Assembly: GCA_040954595.2 (NCBI GenBank)
Contig: CM082596.2
Location: 1,798,001 to 1,862,000, forward strand
DNA length: 64,000 nucleotides
Direction: 5' to 3'
Origin: Balanoglossus misakiensis
Taxonomy: Eukaryota; Hemichordata
Below the pieces are notes generated by a model, which was given only the letters and a program-made list of their open reading frames with translations, made no database searches and was not told the DNA's origin. The position numbers and the translations under genes were made by a program. Positions 27,201 to 42,200 of this stretch are shown here, piece by piece. The first letter of the stretch is position 1. The number at the start of each line of letters is the position of its first letter.

Positions 27201-30200
27201 GACAGGAATCCTTCACATAAATGCCATTACTTCAGAAACTGGATATAGCTGTCTAATTGGATCAGACACATTTCAAGAGGAATGCCAAAAGTACTTAGTG
27301 GCGGTACTTCAGACAAAAAAAAACACATCTTCAGATTATCATATTTCTGCTGATGACGTGACTTCACATACACATCTCCGGTGTGATGCTGACACCAGTT
27401 ACATCACATATTTCTCTCACAATTTACCTGTCTATGTGAACATTTAGGAAAGACTGTGATGTGAAGTTCACAGACTGAACCAGAAATCATGAGAGTTCCT
27501 ACACAGTGAATTCAGAAACCAGAGCAGATCCATACATGGATCTCTGTTTTCTTAATTTGTCATATATAAACCCTCCCTCAAATTAATATTCCTGACAAAT
27601 TCACAAACAACTTTACAGAGTCTCAGTCTGTATTTTTTCCAAGCATAAGAAACTGAGTTTTTATGTCAGTCGTATATGTCCAACTGGCGACACACTGACA
27701 CTAACAGAAAAACTTAATTATATCCCCTTTAACTTTTATGGTCTTCCAGTTAAGATCCAGCACGACTGTTTGCGTTTACGAGCAAAATTATTGATGTTAC
27801 AGCTATAACTACATTTGTGGCTTTTAAAATTTATTTTACAGGTCATGCCCATGGCAGACCAACAATATACTGAATGACGAAAGCAATTTACTTAATGTAG
27901 TAGGCACCTCAGATTCTTAATCTTGAGATACACTGCTCAAGTACATATACTGCCTTGTTCCAATATTGGTAATAGTTCTGCAAATTAAGTTAGCGTGGAA
28001 AAACACCTCCTAAGAGGAAGTGTAAATGATCCATCTGACCTCGTCCTTCAAGTTTGTTGAATTATGACCTTGTACACGTGGTTTAATCAGATGGTCAGGG
28101 CAGGCATGCGGTGTCAATTTGTTGATCAGCTTCTGCCACAGAGGTTACACATGTCAAGAGCACATTGCCCATCAAGCGGCCATGATAGATCCATGTTTCC
28201 TGTACCGTTCATTAAAATTTAATCAATTTATCTGCAAAAAGTCCTTCTTTGTAAAAAACATGCTGCGACTTCACCATACTTTTTCTATATTCAAAGAAGA
28301 CATTTTTTTCTGTTGAGATATCACCCTTATTCCAGGTAGGCGACTTGTTCGTCAAAGCTTCTACATTGTCCACGATCGTCACATAAAACTCTATCATTTC
28401 TCACGTTCCATCACCGCAGGGTTCAACATGTGTAGTTTCGAGTATCAACTTACATTCAGTCATTACACTTATTATTCTCAATTTCAAATAATTTCTTTGA
28501 CGCTAAAGCATTTCAGAAGCTGTCGGCCTTTCACATGTTCAAAACAGCATATCTATCAACTTACACTACTCTGACTCGCAATTATAATTTTTCAGATGAA
28601 AGACCTCACCATTAATACAAAATGAATTCTTTATATATTATTTAGTGTTCACTATGCCGGAAAACTGATTAACCTCTGAACCGTACAAGATTGGTTTAAT
28701 CAACATAAAATTTAGTAAGGCCTATAATAAATACCACCTCCAAACATTTAATCAAGTTAATGCATTTTTCTTTGCCACTTTCACAGGGCATATTTCTAGG
28801 CAGTTCTTGAAATGCACACGCAAACACAGTGGTATTGAGATGCACGAGGAATTCAATTCTAAACACACATTATAACATACATGAGAGAGCCAGGAAAAGA
28901 TACTCTGACATTCTCGGTACAAAGACCCAAGTACAAGTATGCGGTAATGACTGGGAACCCCTGCCAATGTACACCAATTACACACTAACACAGCCGGCCA
29001 ACACCGGATTCCATCTAGACGAGAAGACAGTCTCCACATATTCACTGCACGGAAATTGCATCACACTCAGAATCTAAACGAAGAAAACATATTGCACAAA
29101 TAGAATTCACAGGGCCGCCGGTTAAACACTTCAAATGAAACTCAGCTTGTGACAGAGACATGTACGTTTGGCAAGCCTATCATCAGGGGACATGCATTTT
29201 CCTTTGGCTTTTCATACCCTTCCGGACAGGACTCGTTCCCTGGTAACAGTTGCCTAGGGACAGCAATGCCTGGCAAACAGATCTCGCATTCAAAAGTCAG
29301 TTTAAATGCACTGTAATAGCAATTATAATCTCCTTCAATTACACATCCATTTTGGCCAAAAGTTTATCACCAGTAGAAAATTATTATAACTCAGGTTCTT
29401 CTTGTGTCAGTCTCACCAGAATGCAAAACTTGGAAATGTGACTGTGAGGTTGGTCACATCTGAAAGAGGTCATTGCGTTCATATCAGAGGAGGCTGACAG
29501 AAATGGGTGATAGTACATCTTTGTGTTGAAAGGTCAGTTATTACAAATGTACTTTTTAAGTGCTGTTTTGATTTAGCAGTATCACAGATCTGTATCGGGC
29601 ACTAAGTGGTTGCGTTAAGATAAATGCGTTTGGAAGTCATGTAAAACACTGACTGAAAAAAAAACATGTTTCAATCGTTCTATACAAGTACACTGTAAAC
29701 CCTGTATTCAACAACATCTCTCATATTCATAAGAACACAGAGAAGAACCACTGGGGCTTCCAGGAATCTTCTTGTGATGTTCGGGTCCTTCAGAGCTTCT
29801 TAATGCTCTGTTTAGATGGGTTAGATGAGTAATCGGCTGATCGGCTCAACAACTTCCTACTTTTCCTCAGCTTACAGGCTCCGCCATTCTGTTTCATTCA
29901 GTTAAAAATGTAACATAATAGCGACTGCATCTTCAGAAGTTCTTCTGAAATCCTATTAGAATGCTATTTTATCTGCACACAAAGTTGATCTGCAGTATAA
30001 TCACGTAATCTTATTATTTCACAAACTTTCAGCTCATGCTTCTTATTGCCATGATTTTCTTCAGTACACTGAAAAATAATTTCCTGTGCGTGATTTGTGT
30101 ACTTTTTCTGCTTCAGGCGACTTTGTCCGTGTTGCTTTCATGCTAATAAGGAAATAAATTTCTTTTCACTGGTTTAATAGTTCAGATGAAAGCAAAATTA

Positions 30201-33200
30201 AGGGGTAATACAGAGTACATGTATAATATTCCAAGATAAACAACAGCCTCTAAAATATGAATAGGTTTATTCCTTGTAAATTGAGAACTCAGTTTTAACG
30301 TAGCAACGGTTTTAAGGTAGCAATGCCCTTTTGCGTAGTGATCTTTCAAGGTCACCCACTACATGTAGAAAACGTGGAAGCCCAACATGGTGAAACGATT
30401 TCAGACAACTCATTAAATTTAATCTGAAAACTTCATCAATATATCCATGCACAATCTTCACTCAACTTGCTTTCAGATAGATGGTTGTAAGGTTTCTTAA
30501 AGATTGCAAGAAAAACTGCAATGATATGAAAGGTATTGAGGTCACAATGCATCAGCCTGGTTGATCAAAAACGTTGAAACTTGAGGCTTGAAGCACGCTT
30601 CCTTCATTGAGTCCGGACAATAACACTGAATGAGGACAACTTCAATCTTGATCACATTTATATACACACACCCAAATGAGCACATGTGGTTTGTATATAA
30701 TCAACAACATGCTGAGCTGGCACCCTTTATTGTTGAAGTTTGGCTGTGTAGTGTTTTGATTATACCATGTGTCTCAGCAGCATGTGGGTTAACCATTGCA
30801 CACTTCAACAGATGGTCACTATAGCCGTGACCTTTCATGCTGGGTGAAGGTCAGATTCCATCTTTTGACTGCCGGAATCTCCAGGACACAAAACCTGCCC
30901 TGCAGTTCGACCCCCCCCCCCCCTCCCCCTCAATTCAAAAGTTGTTTTTATTCACTATGTAAAGTCTGGACTCAAGGGACTAAAATTTTACCTTATCAGA
31001 CTCTTTAAATGAAAACACTTCTGACAACTAACCTGCAAATATTGCCATGAGGGAGATTTTTTAATGGCTAGAAAATAATCAAAAGCATTAATCTGACAGT
31101 TCCTTTAAATAATTGGCAGCACACATCCCGAGAATTGAACGAAATGGCACATACATCTTGATATGATAAAAATATTGGATATAAGCCAAGACATGGTGTT
31201 TCTATGAGCAGACACAGGGAAACATGTCGATCCAGGCTTAAAATGCTTTTAATCTTCAATTATTGTGTTTCTATTAATTGACCTAAATTCAGTCAGTGAT
31301 AATGACCCACTTCTCATCCAACATGTAATCCAGAGGCCTGACCTGAATCCAGGCTAGCACAAGGGATCATTTTCAGAGAATTTATGTATGTTTTCAGGGC
31401 ATACGTATACAGTTTGTTTGATACATGACGTAAACATGGGTCTTCATATAATGGTTGACTTGATAATAAACAACCACCCAAGTATGGAGTATATTTGTAG
31501 TTCTGCATTTGGTCTTCAAAGCCCCTTGATGGCCAGGGGCAGGGTTCTGCTCAATTGAGCGTACAGTCCATACGAGGAGAACAGTTTGACAGCTTCAATT
31601 GTGGGTTTTAAAGTGAAATTGTTGTCAGGGATAAACTGTCCTTCAGAAAAGTTCAACTGAGATGGAAATTTAGACAATCTTGTTTGTTTCCTTAGGCCTA
31701 TCACCACCATGGTATGATCCAACTCCACTGTTCTCACATTGACAGGGCTAAACCTCTATCTGACTTTAATAGTGCAATAACCACTTAATGTAATTTGATT
31801 TCCATTTCTTTTTATCCACTGGTTCCGATTTCCTAGACTGCAAAATATCAATAACAAACAGAATTATTCAATTACACTCTGCCATTAAATTCATAGAGGG
31901 CATAACACAAACGCAGCATGAATGTTTCTTTAGAAATGCAATACATCCATGATGTGAAACCATATATATATATGTACAGAATGATATCTGAAGTTCAGGT
32001 ACCTTTCATATACAAATCAAATCACATCAAATGTACAGTGCACAAAGCTGCAATGAACCGTGTCTTTTAACCAGCACAAGATGAATTCAACTGATACTAA
32101 TCAATTTGAAAATGATACAACTTTTTCTCATTACACGTCCCCAATGTTCATCTAGGTTTCCCTCTCATTAAGTAGATTGAGAGAAAAAATTGTCCATGAT
32201 ATCTATACCTAACATGTACCTGACTAATTAGGAGATGCATATTAGAGAAATGTGAAACTCAATCTCTCAAGGATGGCTTTCCATTTCAATGTAACCGCAC
32301 ACGATCAACATAAAGGCAGTTGTCACTAATTTTCAAAATGACGATGAGACCATGAAATTATGTTTGTTTAAATATACTGAATTCTTCAGAATAGGAATGA
32401 ACTGTGAGTGCATGTCTTCTGATTTTTCCACTTGGCATGACCGTTGCCAAGTCGCCTAGGTTCAGTTGTCAGTTCAGACTTTCCTCCAACCAGAGCTGTC
32501 AATCATCCCTCGGCTGTCAGTTGCAACAAAGGAGTCGTCCTCACACTGCCATGTCTCTGTCACTATGTCAATTACCCAAGGCTTTCAGAATTCTCAACAA
32601 GCATCGATGAATGGCTCTTGAAATTCATGAAATCATTTTCACGTGGGAGGAAAATGTCTATAGGCAGGAAGGCTAGGCTGGTGACAAAATGTAATCGCTG
32701 AGATGAATTCAGCAAAGGACAGTTACGTGTTTAACACAGAAGGAATCCTGCGTGTGGGGAATCAATTCTGTCTGCTTCATTATAACATCAATCTTTCACA
32801 TCCCTGAAGCAGCTGGCCTTTTCAAGATGGGATAAAAAAAATTAAATCACTTTTTTTCATCGGCAAAATTTAATTTTTTCCTTCCAGATGTAGGATTTGG
32901 AAGCAATTCAAGCTATGTGACTTCAAAGTCCCCTTTCACTGAAAACTTGTTATTGCAGTGCAAGGTTTGCAATCACAGTAACAAGCAAAACTGAAATATG
33001 TGTACATCTTCTTTGAACTAAATTGCCATGTTCATGATACACCTCAAACAGACATCACAACCTGAACCAGTCACTGGGCCCACAAATGATGCCCCCTGTA
33101 TTCTCTGATCCACTGATTTCTTTGGCAAGAAATCAATTTCCAGAAATGGAGTTTGCGATGGATTCTGCAGATTAAACCATATTGTATGCCGGCATATCGC

Positions 33201-36200
33201 ACACTCAATCTTCAAAATCCTGCAGCACGTAATGGGTAAAACAAAAATACCATTTTCAATCAGAGTTTTGCAGTTAGTATGTCGACCATAATAGAATTAT
33301 AGACCTTGTTGGGTCACACAAGATCAATAAATACTCTTGTTTAATATTTCCTACATGGAATTTCACTAGTAATCCCTAGCAGCAGCAAATTAAATATCAG
33401 GTAGTAGTCATCTGTTTTATATGATCAAACTGTATGTAATCATGGATTTTTTTGTTTTAATGCAGTCAAAGATTGACTGCAGTTTGGAACATGAGTTTAA
33501 GGTTAAATGGAACATGCAATACGATTTCAATCACTGGAACAACCCCTCAATACAAACAGCTGGTGAAAACATTTACAGCAGACAAAGTTGGAAATGAAAT
33601 GAAATTACTTTGATGGCTGAAACAGGTGTTTGAACATCTGGTTTATAATAACATTGATGTCATTTCCGGCTGATTGATGAGTACATGTACCATCATAGAC
33701 CCTAGGTCTATGGTACTGTGTAATGGCCGTGAAGTTTTGGATGGAATCCAATTCAATTAATAGTGTTATCGCATCGCCTTGTCAGTGTAATTGACCGTGC
33801 ATAGGAGTGGTACCCAATTAATTGTTGCTTTGAAGGCAAACTTTGACTCCTGTTCATGAGCTACATAAATGTACCTCAGCCTCATAAATGGTGGGATAGC
33901 TCATAAGACGCATAAGACACAGAGTATCAAAACTTATTTATTGATTGATTCTTGGTCTTCCACTATTTTTCTTTCCTAAAGCAGTGTGTTTGATATTCGC
34001 ACTTAGCAGTGTAATCTCCACATCTATCTATTTCCCAGTGTCTTCCTGGCTTGACCTCTGTACAGAATACACCTGAATTGGATCAATATTGGTCAACATA
34101 ATGGCCCTCAATCACCTGTACCAGGGGTTGGCAGGTCAAACGTCAGAGTGATTACAGAATAGCAAATGGTTCAAAACAAACATTCAGCCTGCCCTCTCTA
34201 TTCACGGCCTGTTTACACACACACTTCATGAAGTACGTACTACAAATGTAGATTTATCAAAGTAGTATTCTTTCAAGTTTCATGAAAATTATCCAAAATT
34301 GTATCCCAATAACTGTCAGGTGGTATAATTCATAAACGCACAGACATTGTATGGTCCACCAGGCATTAACTTTAGTGCTTGCAGCATGAAACTGCACCAC
34401 AGGGAATATCGTCAGAACAAAATGAAAACGACTTTAATATTAATGAAAAATGACAATGTATTACGTCTTGTCCATATCGATATTTATTCAGATGAATAAC
34501 AAGTAGGTCAGGTCAACTAACGTCAGAAGAATAAACACAATTTATTAGAGGCAGATGAGAACTGTCATTTATTGTTCACACCTAAATATGTATTGCAATT
34601 TGTGGTAATTCTGCCTTCAGAGAACAGTAAAATTGTATCATGTACATTTAGATAAAGGTCCCACATCATGACATGATATCATGGTGAAAATTTCATCACA
34701 TATGGCTACACTCTCATTCTGTGGTAAAAAGTCTTCCACGAGAAAAGAGTAAATCGCAGATCAATATTGGCCGGGGTATAGCTAAAAGAGCAATTATAGA
34801 TATCCGGTACATTGGCATCAGTCTGCATTTGCTCCAGTTATGTTGGGAAGGGTTGCGAAGGAGGAAAATGCAGACAAGTGCAAATTGTACGCACTCCAAT
34901 TTTCATCAGTTCATCTCCAGACAGTACTTCAGTTTCGTTTCTGCCTCTGGTCTTCGCCTAGAGTCTACAACTACTTCAGTCGCCGAGCGAGGCTTAGAGT
35001 ACTATGAACATACAAGCACATGAAACACTCAACTAGGGCTGACAGAATAATATCTCCCTGCAATGCCTGGATTCCCTTCGCAGTTTAATCTTCCAGAAAA
35101 GTGGCTTGGATGATTGATAAGCCAATCAATTCTGGGCAGAGTTGTTCCCCACCTCGACCATTACAGGATGGTGACACGCTAATGAAATTTGGTACATGTA
35201 CCTGTGAATTAGTTACAGCAAAAACCTTGGCCGCATGGCCAACTGTGATTAACGCCATGAATCAAAGACTTTGAATTCCTACTGAATATTGATTCCCACT
35301 GTGAAAACAAATCACATTTCATCCATCTCTTGCCATCAGCCACGTTCCATCGAAAATTCACCAATCTCTGGAACAGCAATATTTTCTTGAGGTGATCAAG
35401 TGATGAATTCCAACAGAAATGCCTGTTGACAGCAAAATTTACGATCACTTCAGAATTTATCAATCTGCACATGCATGTAGAGTATTATCGAGAGAGACTC
35501 TTCAGCATTATTTATAAGGATATTTTCTTTCGCTCCTTTGTGTGTGTTTGAGTGCATGAAAGCGTACTCATACATCCATAACTGTAACTGAAACATCTAC
35601 TATATTGACCATTAATGTTGGGGGATCTTATTACAATTCTAATTTCTGAATATCTTCAGATCGAGGATAGTATTTCTACCGATTTAATCAACTTCTAAAA
35701 GACACTGTATTTTTATTTCGTGCTTCACGTTGAAATGCCCACTATTTTATTTTGCAAACAACATGCAGATGTATAGCCAGCAGTGATTGTTAAAAAAACG
35801 GAAGTGTACGACCTCATTATATTTATCAAGCATAGCTTCCTTGCGTTCTGTGGTGATGCCAATTTGTTGTTGTAACGTCTCCTCCAACACTTGTCAGATG
35901 CAGGACTCTGATAAAATACTTGTCCTCGATAACTCATCTGCTGCGAGGACCATATTCTGACAGTTGCAAACTATGCTTCTGAACACAACGGGCAGTGAGT
36001 GCAAACAAATCAATGAAGTGGTCAGTGAAGTGGTCATTGTTGTGGGTCAGATGTGGAGAATATGTGAATACAGTCGGTTTCCTGCTTTGAAGTGCAGGTG
36101 AACTCGAGTGTTTGGACACTATGCGCATTTTAACAGTCACATCTCCCCAGGGCAAGGATTGATAATTGTGATACACGATGGCTCTACATTGGCAAGCATG

Positions 36201-39200
36201 CACTAAGGTTTCGTGCAGGTTTCAGTCAAGAAATATACATACTAGCACTGATCAGCTTCACTGAGATGAACTGTACATTTTAACAGCAGTTGTGAGTCAG
36301 AAATAATTAACATAAAATGATTCTGCTCCATACATGTGCGTTAGAAAAAAAAATAATCAGGACAAATTGAATACAGACATGCAATATACATTATGCATAT
36401 GTATGACAAATATGCGGTGATAAATTACGAGATATTGTTTATTACCAATTTATTTCAAATAAGTACAGTATTAGAATCATATTTCTTGCCAGATTACTTT
36501 GCATTTTATATCATTATGTTAGAGGAAATTTGTCCATATTTCATCGTCAATAGAAACAAATGATCAGTAGGAGATACAGGAAAGAAATCAGTGAATTTCA
36601 ATGATTAAAACAGGGCACAAATGTACTCCAGGAACCTCTGAGGATTAAGGAAGTCGATTTTCCTCCAAGGCAGGTCAGAGTTCAAAACATTCACAAACCT
36701 TCCGCGCCTTTCACGGGTGCTAATGATTTTTATGTCTTTGAGTTATGCCTAACAGTTGCCAACACAGTCCACTGCAACTTTACATCAAAGACTACTAAAT
36801 ATTTGCATGAAATATTGAATTTTGATTTCGAATTAATAATGCATGCTGGCAATTTCTTGCAGCGATTCCGGAACTCTCATCATCAATGTTTTATGCGTTG
36901 TGTGCAGATCGCTGTAAAGAGTACATGTAACATTGATTTCTTTTGCAAATACGCAACATCACCCAGACTGACTTCTGTAATCTGTTTTATCACCCCAAGG
37001 ACACACCAACAAATATATATTTTATTTTCCAATTACCGTAATTGAAAAAGGTGATTCTAGTCAAACATACTGTTTTTCTGCTCAGAGACATTCGTGTACT
37101 ATATAGACGAATCTACTCTGGAAGATTTTTCGTTAGTTAAACAGTACAACCAAATCAAGAAAAGCTGATAAGCTTCCATGGAAACATAGAGTTTTTTTTA
37201 AAACAAGGGCTCTTGTTCTCCTTAAGAACGTAAGAACCCTAGATACGAATTCAAGATTCGGTGGTTCATGGCTACAAATCTCTTTTAGTTGACAAGCAAT
37301 GTCAGCAATATAGTAGACAAGTGAATTTTTGTGGCGACACGCAAATGTACACAGATCTACCATTGAAGTAAACACAGCAATGCTGTCATTACGTGGATTG
37401 GTTTTCCCTGCAGAGTGGACCTTTCAGTCTAGGGTCAGTGAAAATACAGTATCTGGGCTTAGTCAGGACAGAGCGATCAGATTTCTTGGGCTGTAGGGTC
37501 ACTGTATACATATGCCTTGAAATCTTATCCATCTATGCATCCTTGCTCCTCCAGGCCTGGGATAAAATCTGCACAGGATCGCCTGTAGCACCTTGAAAAG
37601 ACTTAAATCTCACAGGTTACAAATTTAAACTCAAGAAAAGTTGCTATAAAACTGGCCTATCAACACTGTTGTAATACATGTACATATGTTGGCTGGCTTA
37701 CTGTACTAAGAAGAGTTAAATGAAAACTTGCACATATGGCTGGGCATACCACACATACCAACGAAATAACCCCACATTGGTGGTTTTCTGCTCTAGGAAA
37801 TAATACATTTGCTAAAATTAGCTTGCCTGGCTGGCAACCACACACGGGTGATTAAACAAACACTCTCTGGACCAGTCAAGCAAGTTTGCCTATACTGTGT
37901 GTGACCCACATTCTGGGGTTTTGCCTGCATTCCAACGGACTGAGTTGCCAGGCCCGGAAAACCACAGGTCCACTGGAGAACTGTCTTTAACCACAGGCCT
38001 CTTTGCAGCAACTGCTGTGTTCGTTACCGAGCGTAGAATCGTGAAGCGAAAGTACATATTGTAAGCTCTGGCTGACAAAAATTCTTGGGACTGAATTCAC
38101 GATTGCATGTCTCTCGCTGACAAGCTAGTGGGTTATTTGGTACCACAAGATCAGCAGGAGTGAAATTTTTTTCCAAGCGCACTTTTACGCTGCAAATTTG
38201 AGATTCTATGAAGTGAGAAGTAATGGACTTCCACTCATAAAACTGGTTCTCTTATATCAGGAACTGGCAAGATTTGACTGCTGATGGTTGTGTAAAACTG
38301 TCAGAAGCGTTCTGATTTATACGCAAGACATCAAGCGAAGTAACTGGAGTATTTATGACCTACACTTCCATTCTTCAGATAACCTCCTAGATAAACTTGA
38401 CCAATTATACCATTAGCATCCAATTTGTCCAATTAGACCTTCAGGAATTAGACACAGTAGCACTCAGTAGCTGGAAGTTTTCATCTTCTGTTTCTTTCAA
38501 AGTTGTTTCACCGTGTATCAACTCAAAAATCAAATCAAATCAAGACATTACTAACCACGGCATACACTTTATTGCTTGGGAGTGAAGAACTTTGATGGAC
38601 GTAATATTATCTATGTTAGATACTAGATTCAACTTATCTCTCCATCTTCTTTGGATGTTCCTTCTCATAGTAAGGAGACATTTTCCCTCAAGGCAAATTT
38701 GCAGAAAATTCCCTTTCCAGGAAACTCCAGACCCCCAAGTGACCACTGTGTTTGCCAAGCTTTGCATGCAGCTCGATAACCTGCCACTGTTCGGCTTAGA
38801 GTGAAAACACTTCATCAATGGACGTAACATTACATTCCAATCCCCTCTAAATCAGCGATAATAGATCTCAGATCTGGTGTAAAACCAGTCACATAATTCA
38901 TCTCAATGTGATAAAAGACAACCAGGCTGAACATGACTTGAATACCAAGAACCGTGCATACATCATCGGAAAATACTGAAGTCATGGCTGTGTTTGAGAC
39001 TGCTCAAACACCCATAGCTCTCCTTCTCAAAGGATTTTGAGGTCTGTTTAACATCTAAATCAGAATTTTTGATGAAAAGGCCTCCAGCAGAGAAACCTCA
39101 TATAACTGGTCAATGTGATGTTCCATTAGTGAGGTTAATGTCCGATCAGCCAATCAGAGGATCCCTTACTGTGCTCAATTCCATGAGATGCCATTTCAAA

Positions 39201-42200
39201 GAGTGAAAATCACTCTTCACTAAATGTACAGTATATAATGTTGTTATCATCAGCATGGATGTGGTCCAAGCCAATACCTGCAGATGTTTGATAAGCTGAG
39301 ACCCCCAGTGTTTTATTGTATATATCCAACACACCCATCAAATGTAGTCACTGGCAGCGAAAATGGGTGAAAATCACTGGCGTCCTGAAGGGCAATCAGA
39401 CACATAACACCACTTGCAGTTTATCAGCAGTTTACACACACTATTTATCAGCATGTGGTCAGGAATTTATCCTGATACCCTCAACAGTGACCTGGCAAGC
39501 TGCCTCCATGCTAGATTTTATCAGATCCACTCCGAGGTCAAACACTAACTGTCAGCCATTACTTTCCAAGCACCCATCTGGGTCAACTTTAGTTCATTCT
39601 TTGAAAGTGCATGCAATTGAGTGCAATCCCAGGTGTTCTGCTATGCAAGTGCTGAACTTTATAGCAGATGAACTACGACATCTTTCTGCCAAACAACTGG
39701 GGCAGCATAACACCACATCTTTAAATACAATTAGTGATATACGATTGTATCCAGGTGCCTTGGCAGATGCATTTGATTAAACAGAGCCAGACATTCTATC
39801 TATCTCAGCCCAACAAGATGACAATGTACACAACATCCAAGACAACATCTTGTTTAATGTGGGCTGTATACATGTATTCAAACCCCAACCTCACTTCTTG
39901 CATACATTTTTTCTGACAGCCCACTTATCTTAAAAGTGGTCCCAGCACTGCAAGATCACTCAGATACATTCTCCATCTTGTCTCCCCCGACAATAAAAAC
40001 ATTGATGTTAGATAGTTTCATCCATCATTATCTGCTGCATTCAGGTGTACCAGTACGTTGTGATACATCACTTTGAGTCGCTCTGAGTACACTTGTCCAA
40101 CAATACTTTGGTCAGTCATGTTTCCAGACAGGCTGACTCGTATCTCAAGGGTAGGCAAGTGCAAATCCTTATCTAAGCAAATACTCAAAGCTTGGATGAT
40201 TGTTGCTTTGTGTGCCAAAGTCAAGGTCTGACTTTATATGGCACAAGTATTCATACAAGGAACTTTAATCTATGTCTGAGAAAAACCTGGTAAAGTTGGC
40301 CTCTTGACAGATCCAGAATGTCCACGTGCAAATATTCTTACATCACAGTGCCAAATATAAACCTAAACTGTTATTCAACCTCTGTGATACTCTGCATTCC
40401 TGGGTGTAATGAGGCAAGTGTGAGTTACCTAATGAACTGATACGATGATCAACAGCACTGATATTCTGTACAGCAATACCTATGGCCTGGAAGAAATGAT
40501 TACACTAATGGCCCTTGGAATAGCATCAGGATTTTCACTAAATTAAACATCACAATAAGTTTAATTTTTTCACTTGAAACCAAGAAATTACACTAACATG
40601 TACAAACTGTCTTTCTGTCCCTCCCTCCCTCCCTCCCTCCTTCATATTCAAAGTATCCTCTCAACTATTAAAACTATCCAAACATCACTTCTCCACATTC
40701 ATCAACTGCAGCTGTTGCACCAGAGAACTTCCATGTGTTGCCGCTCACAAAGACAAATAATTTTTCGTGGAATCAATTTCCGAACTGAAAACAATCCCTG
40801 AGAGGGTTCCTGACCTAAAACACAATTTCCAGCAGTTTCTGTCATCCAATACACCCTGGAAAATTACCCGACACAGTAGCCAGACATCGCAGACAAGCTG
40901 TGATGCAATTTCCAATTTAATTAAGGGGAAGCATGCTGGAACTGTATCCTATCCCATATTTCCATGGTTCCAGTCGGAAGTGTACGCACAAAACCAGTGG
41001 GAGCAGACTCAGGAACTAGATCAAGTCTCCCGGTTATTACGCACTCGTCGCACCCTTCAATCTGTCCATTCTGAAGTTTGCCACTGTCAGTTACGTTTTC
41101 TAACAAACTGAGTCACTCATAATCAAACCAGGTCACTGAAGTTGAGCAAACTGTTAGCATTACCACCACAGATGTATTAGTCATTCTGCCAACACAGCCG
41201 TGTCTATCAACACCGATGTAGCCACAGTTATTAAACTTTGACAAAGAGTGAATCATAAATTGATCTGAAACTATTAACACTTCCGGCGCCATGTTAGTTT
41301 TATATAATCACAGCCACTGAAATTCATTTTTACAGAAAAGTTAGAAAATCAACATATAATTTAAACATTTACTCAGAAAGAAAGTAATCCCAAATGTGAT
41401 AGTATTTTACCAAGTACATTGGAAATCATTTTCTTTTCAAGAAAATTATCAAGTACTCTTATTAGTCACTTAAAGCATGAGTCTCTGTTTCAATCAGAGA
41501 AGCATACAAAGGTTCTGAGAATCTCCAAACAGCCTTGGGGGAAATGTACATTGACATGAACATAATGCCAACACTATCCTGACTATACATTGTAATCCAT
41601 GCAGTCGTCTGAAATGATGAGTAGTGGTTTTGTAATCTTGAGTTGACTATTGTATAGTTTTCAAACAGATAAACCAAGCAGGGATTGTGGATAAGCTGCT
41701 TTTCAGCCCATATATCCTCTTATAGCAAAGGTCATAAATGAGTGTACATTGTCCAATCACAACTTCAGGAAAACTGTTTGAAAACATGATCATTCTTTAT
41801 TTGGTTGGTGGAGTACATTACATCAAACAAGTCAGGGTTGATTCTTCCTCACTGTCAAACTTTATTCAGTGAAGGAAATTATACTGCGTGCGGCTAAAAT
41901 GATGGATTATTCAGTGGGAATACAGCAACATTCCCCAAAATAAACATGTACTCTGGTATATTAAGACTTAAGTATACCATCAATTAAGGCCATTCCAATA
42001 TGTCAAAGCTGTAGGGTACAGATTTTCTGATTGGGCCACAACATCGCTCATAATAATTCTCTGCCATCAGCAAATCTGAAATGCGTTTCACGTTGTACGT
42101 TTTGCAATCATTTTGTTGCATCCACATCTTTTTATGATCCATGAAATGAAATAGTCTCATCATACTGTTTTTATACTGCCATGGAAAAATATTCATTACT

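Noticed and set aside
39316-39780. Longest open frame inside CTNNAL1 intron 1 (154 codons, plus strand)
   Set aside because: No family resemblance, no repeat or domain pattern, poor amino-acid regularity and no supporting splice sites or promoter. Consistent with chance in 25 kb of intron.
40767-41111. 114-codon plus-strand frame in intron 1
   Set aside because: No recognisable domain or splice context; overlaps an equally open minus-strand frame.
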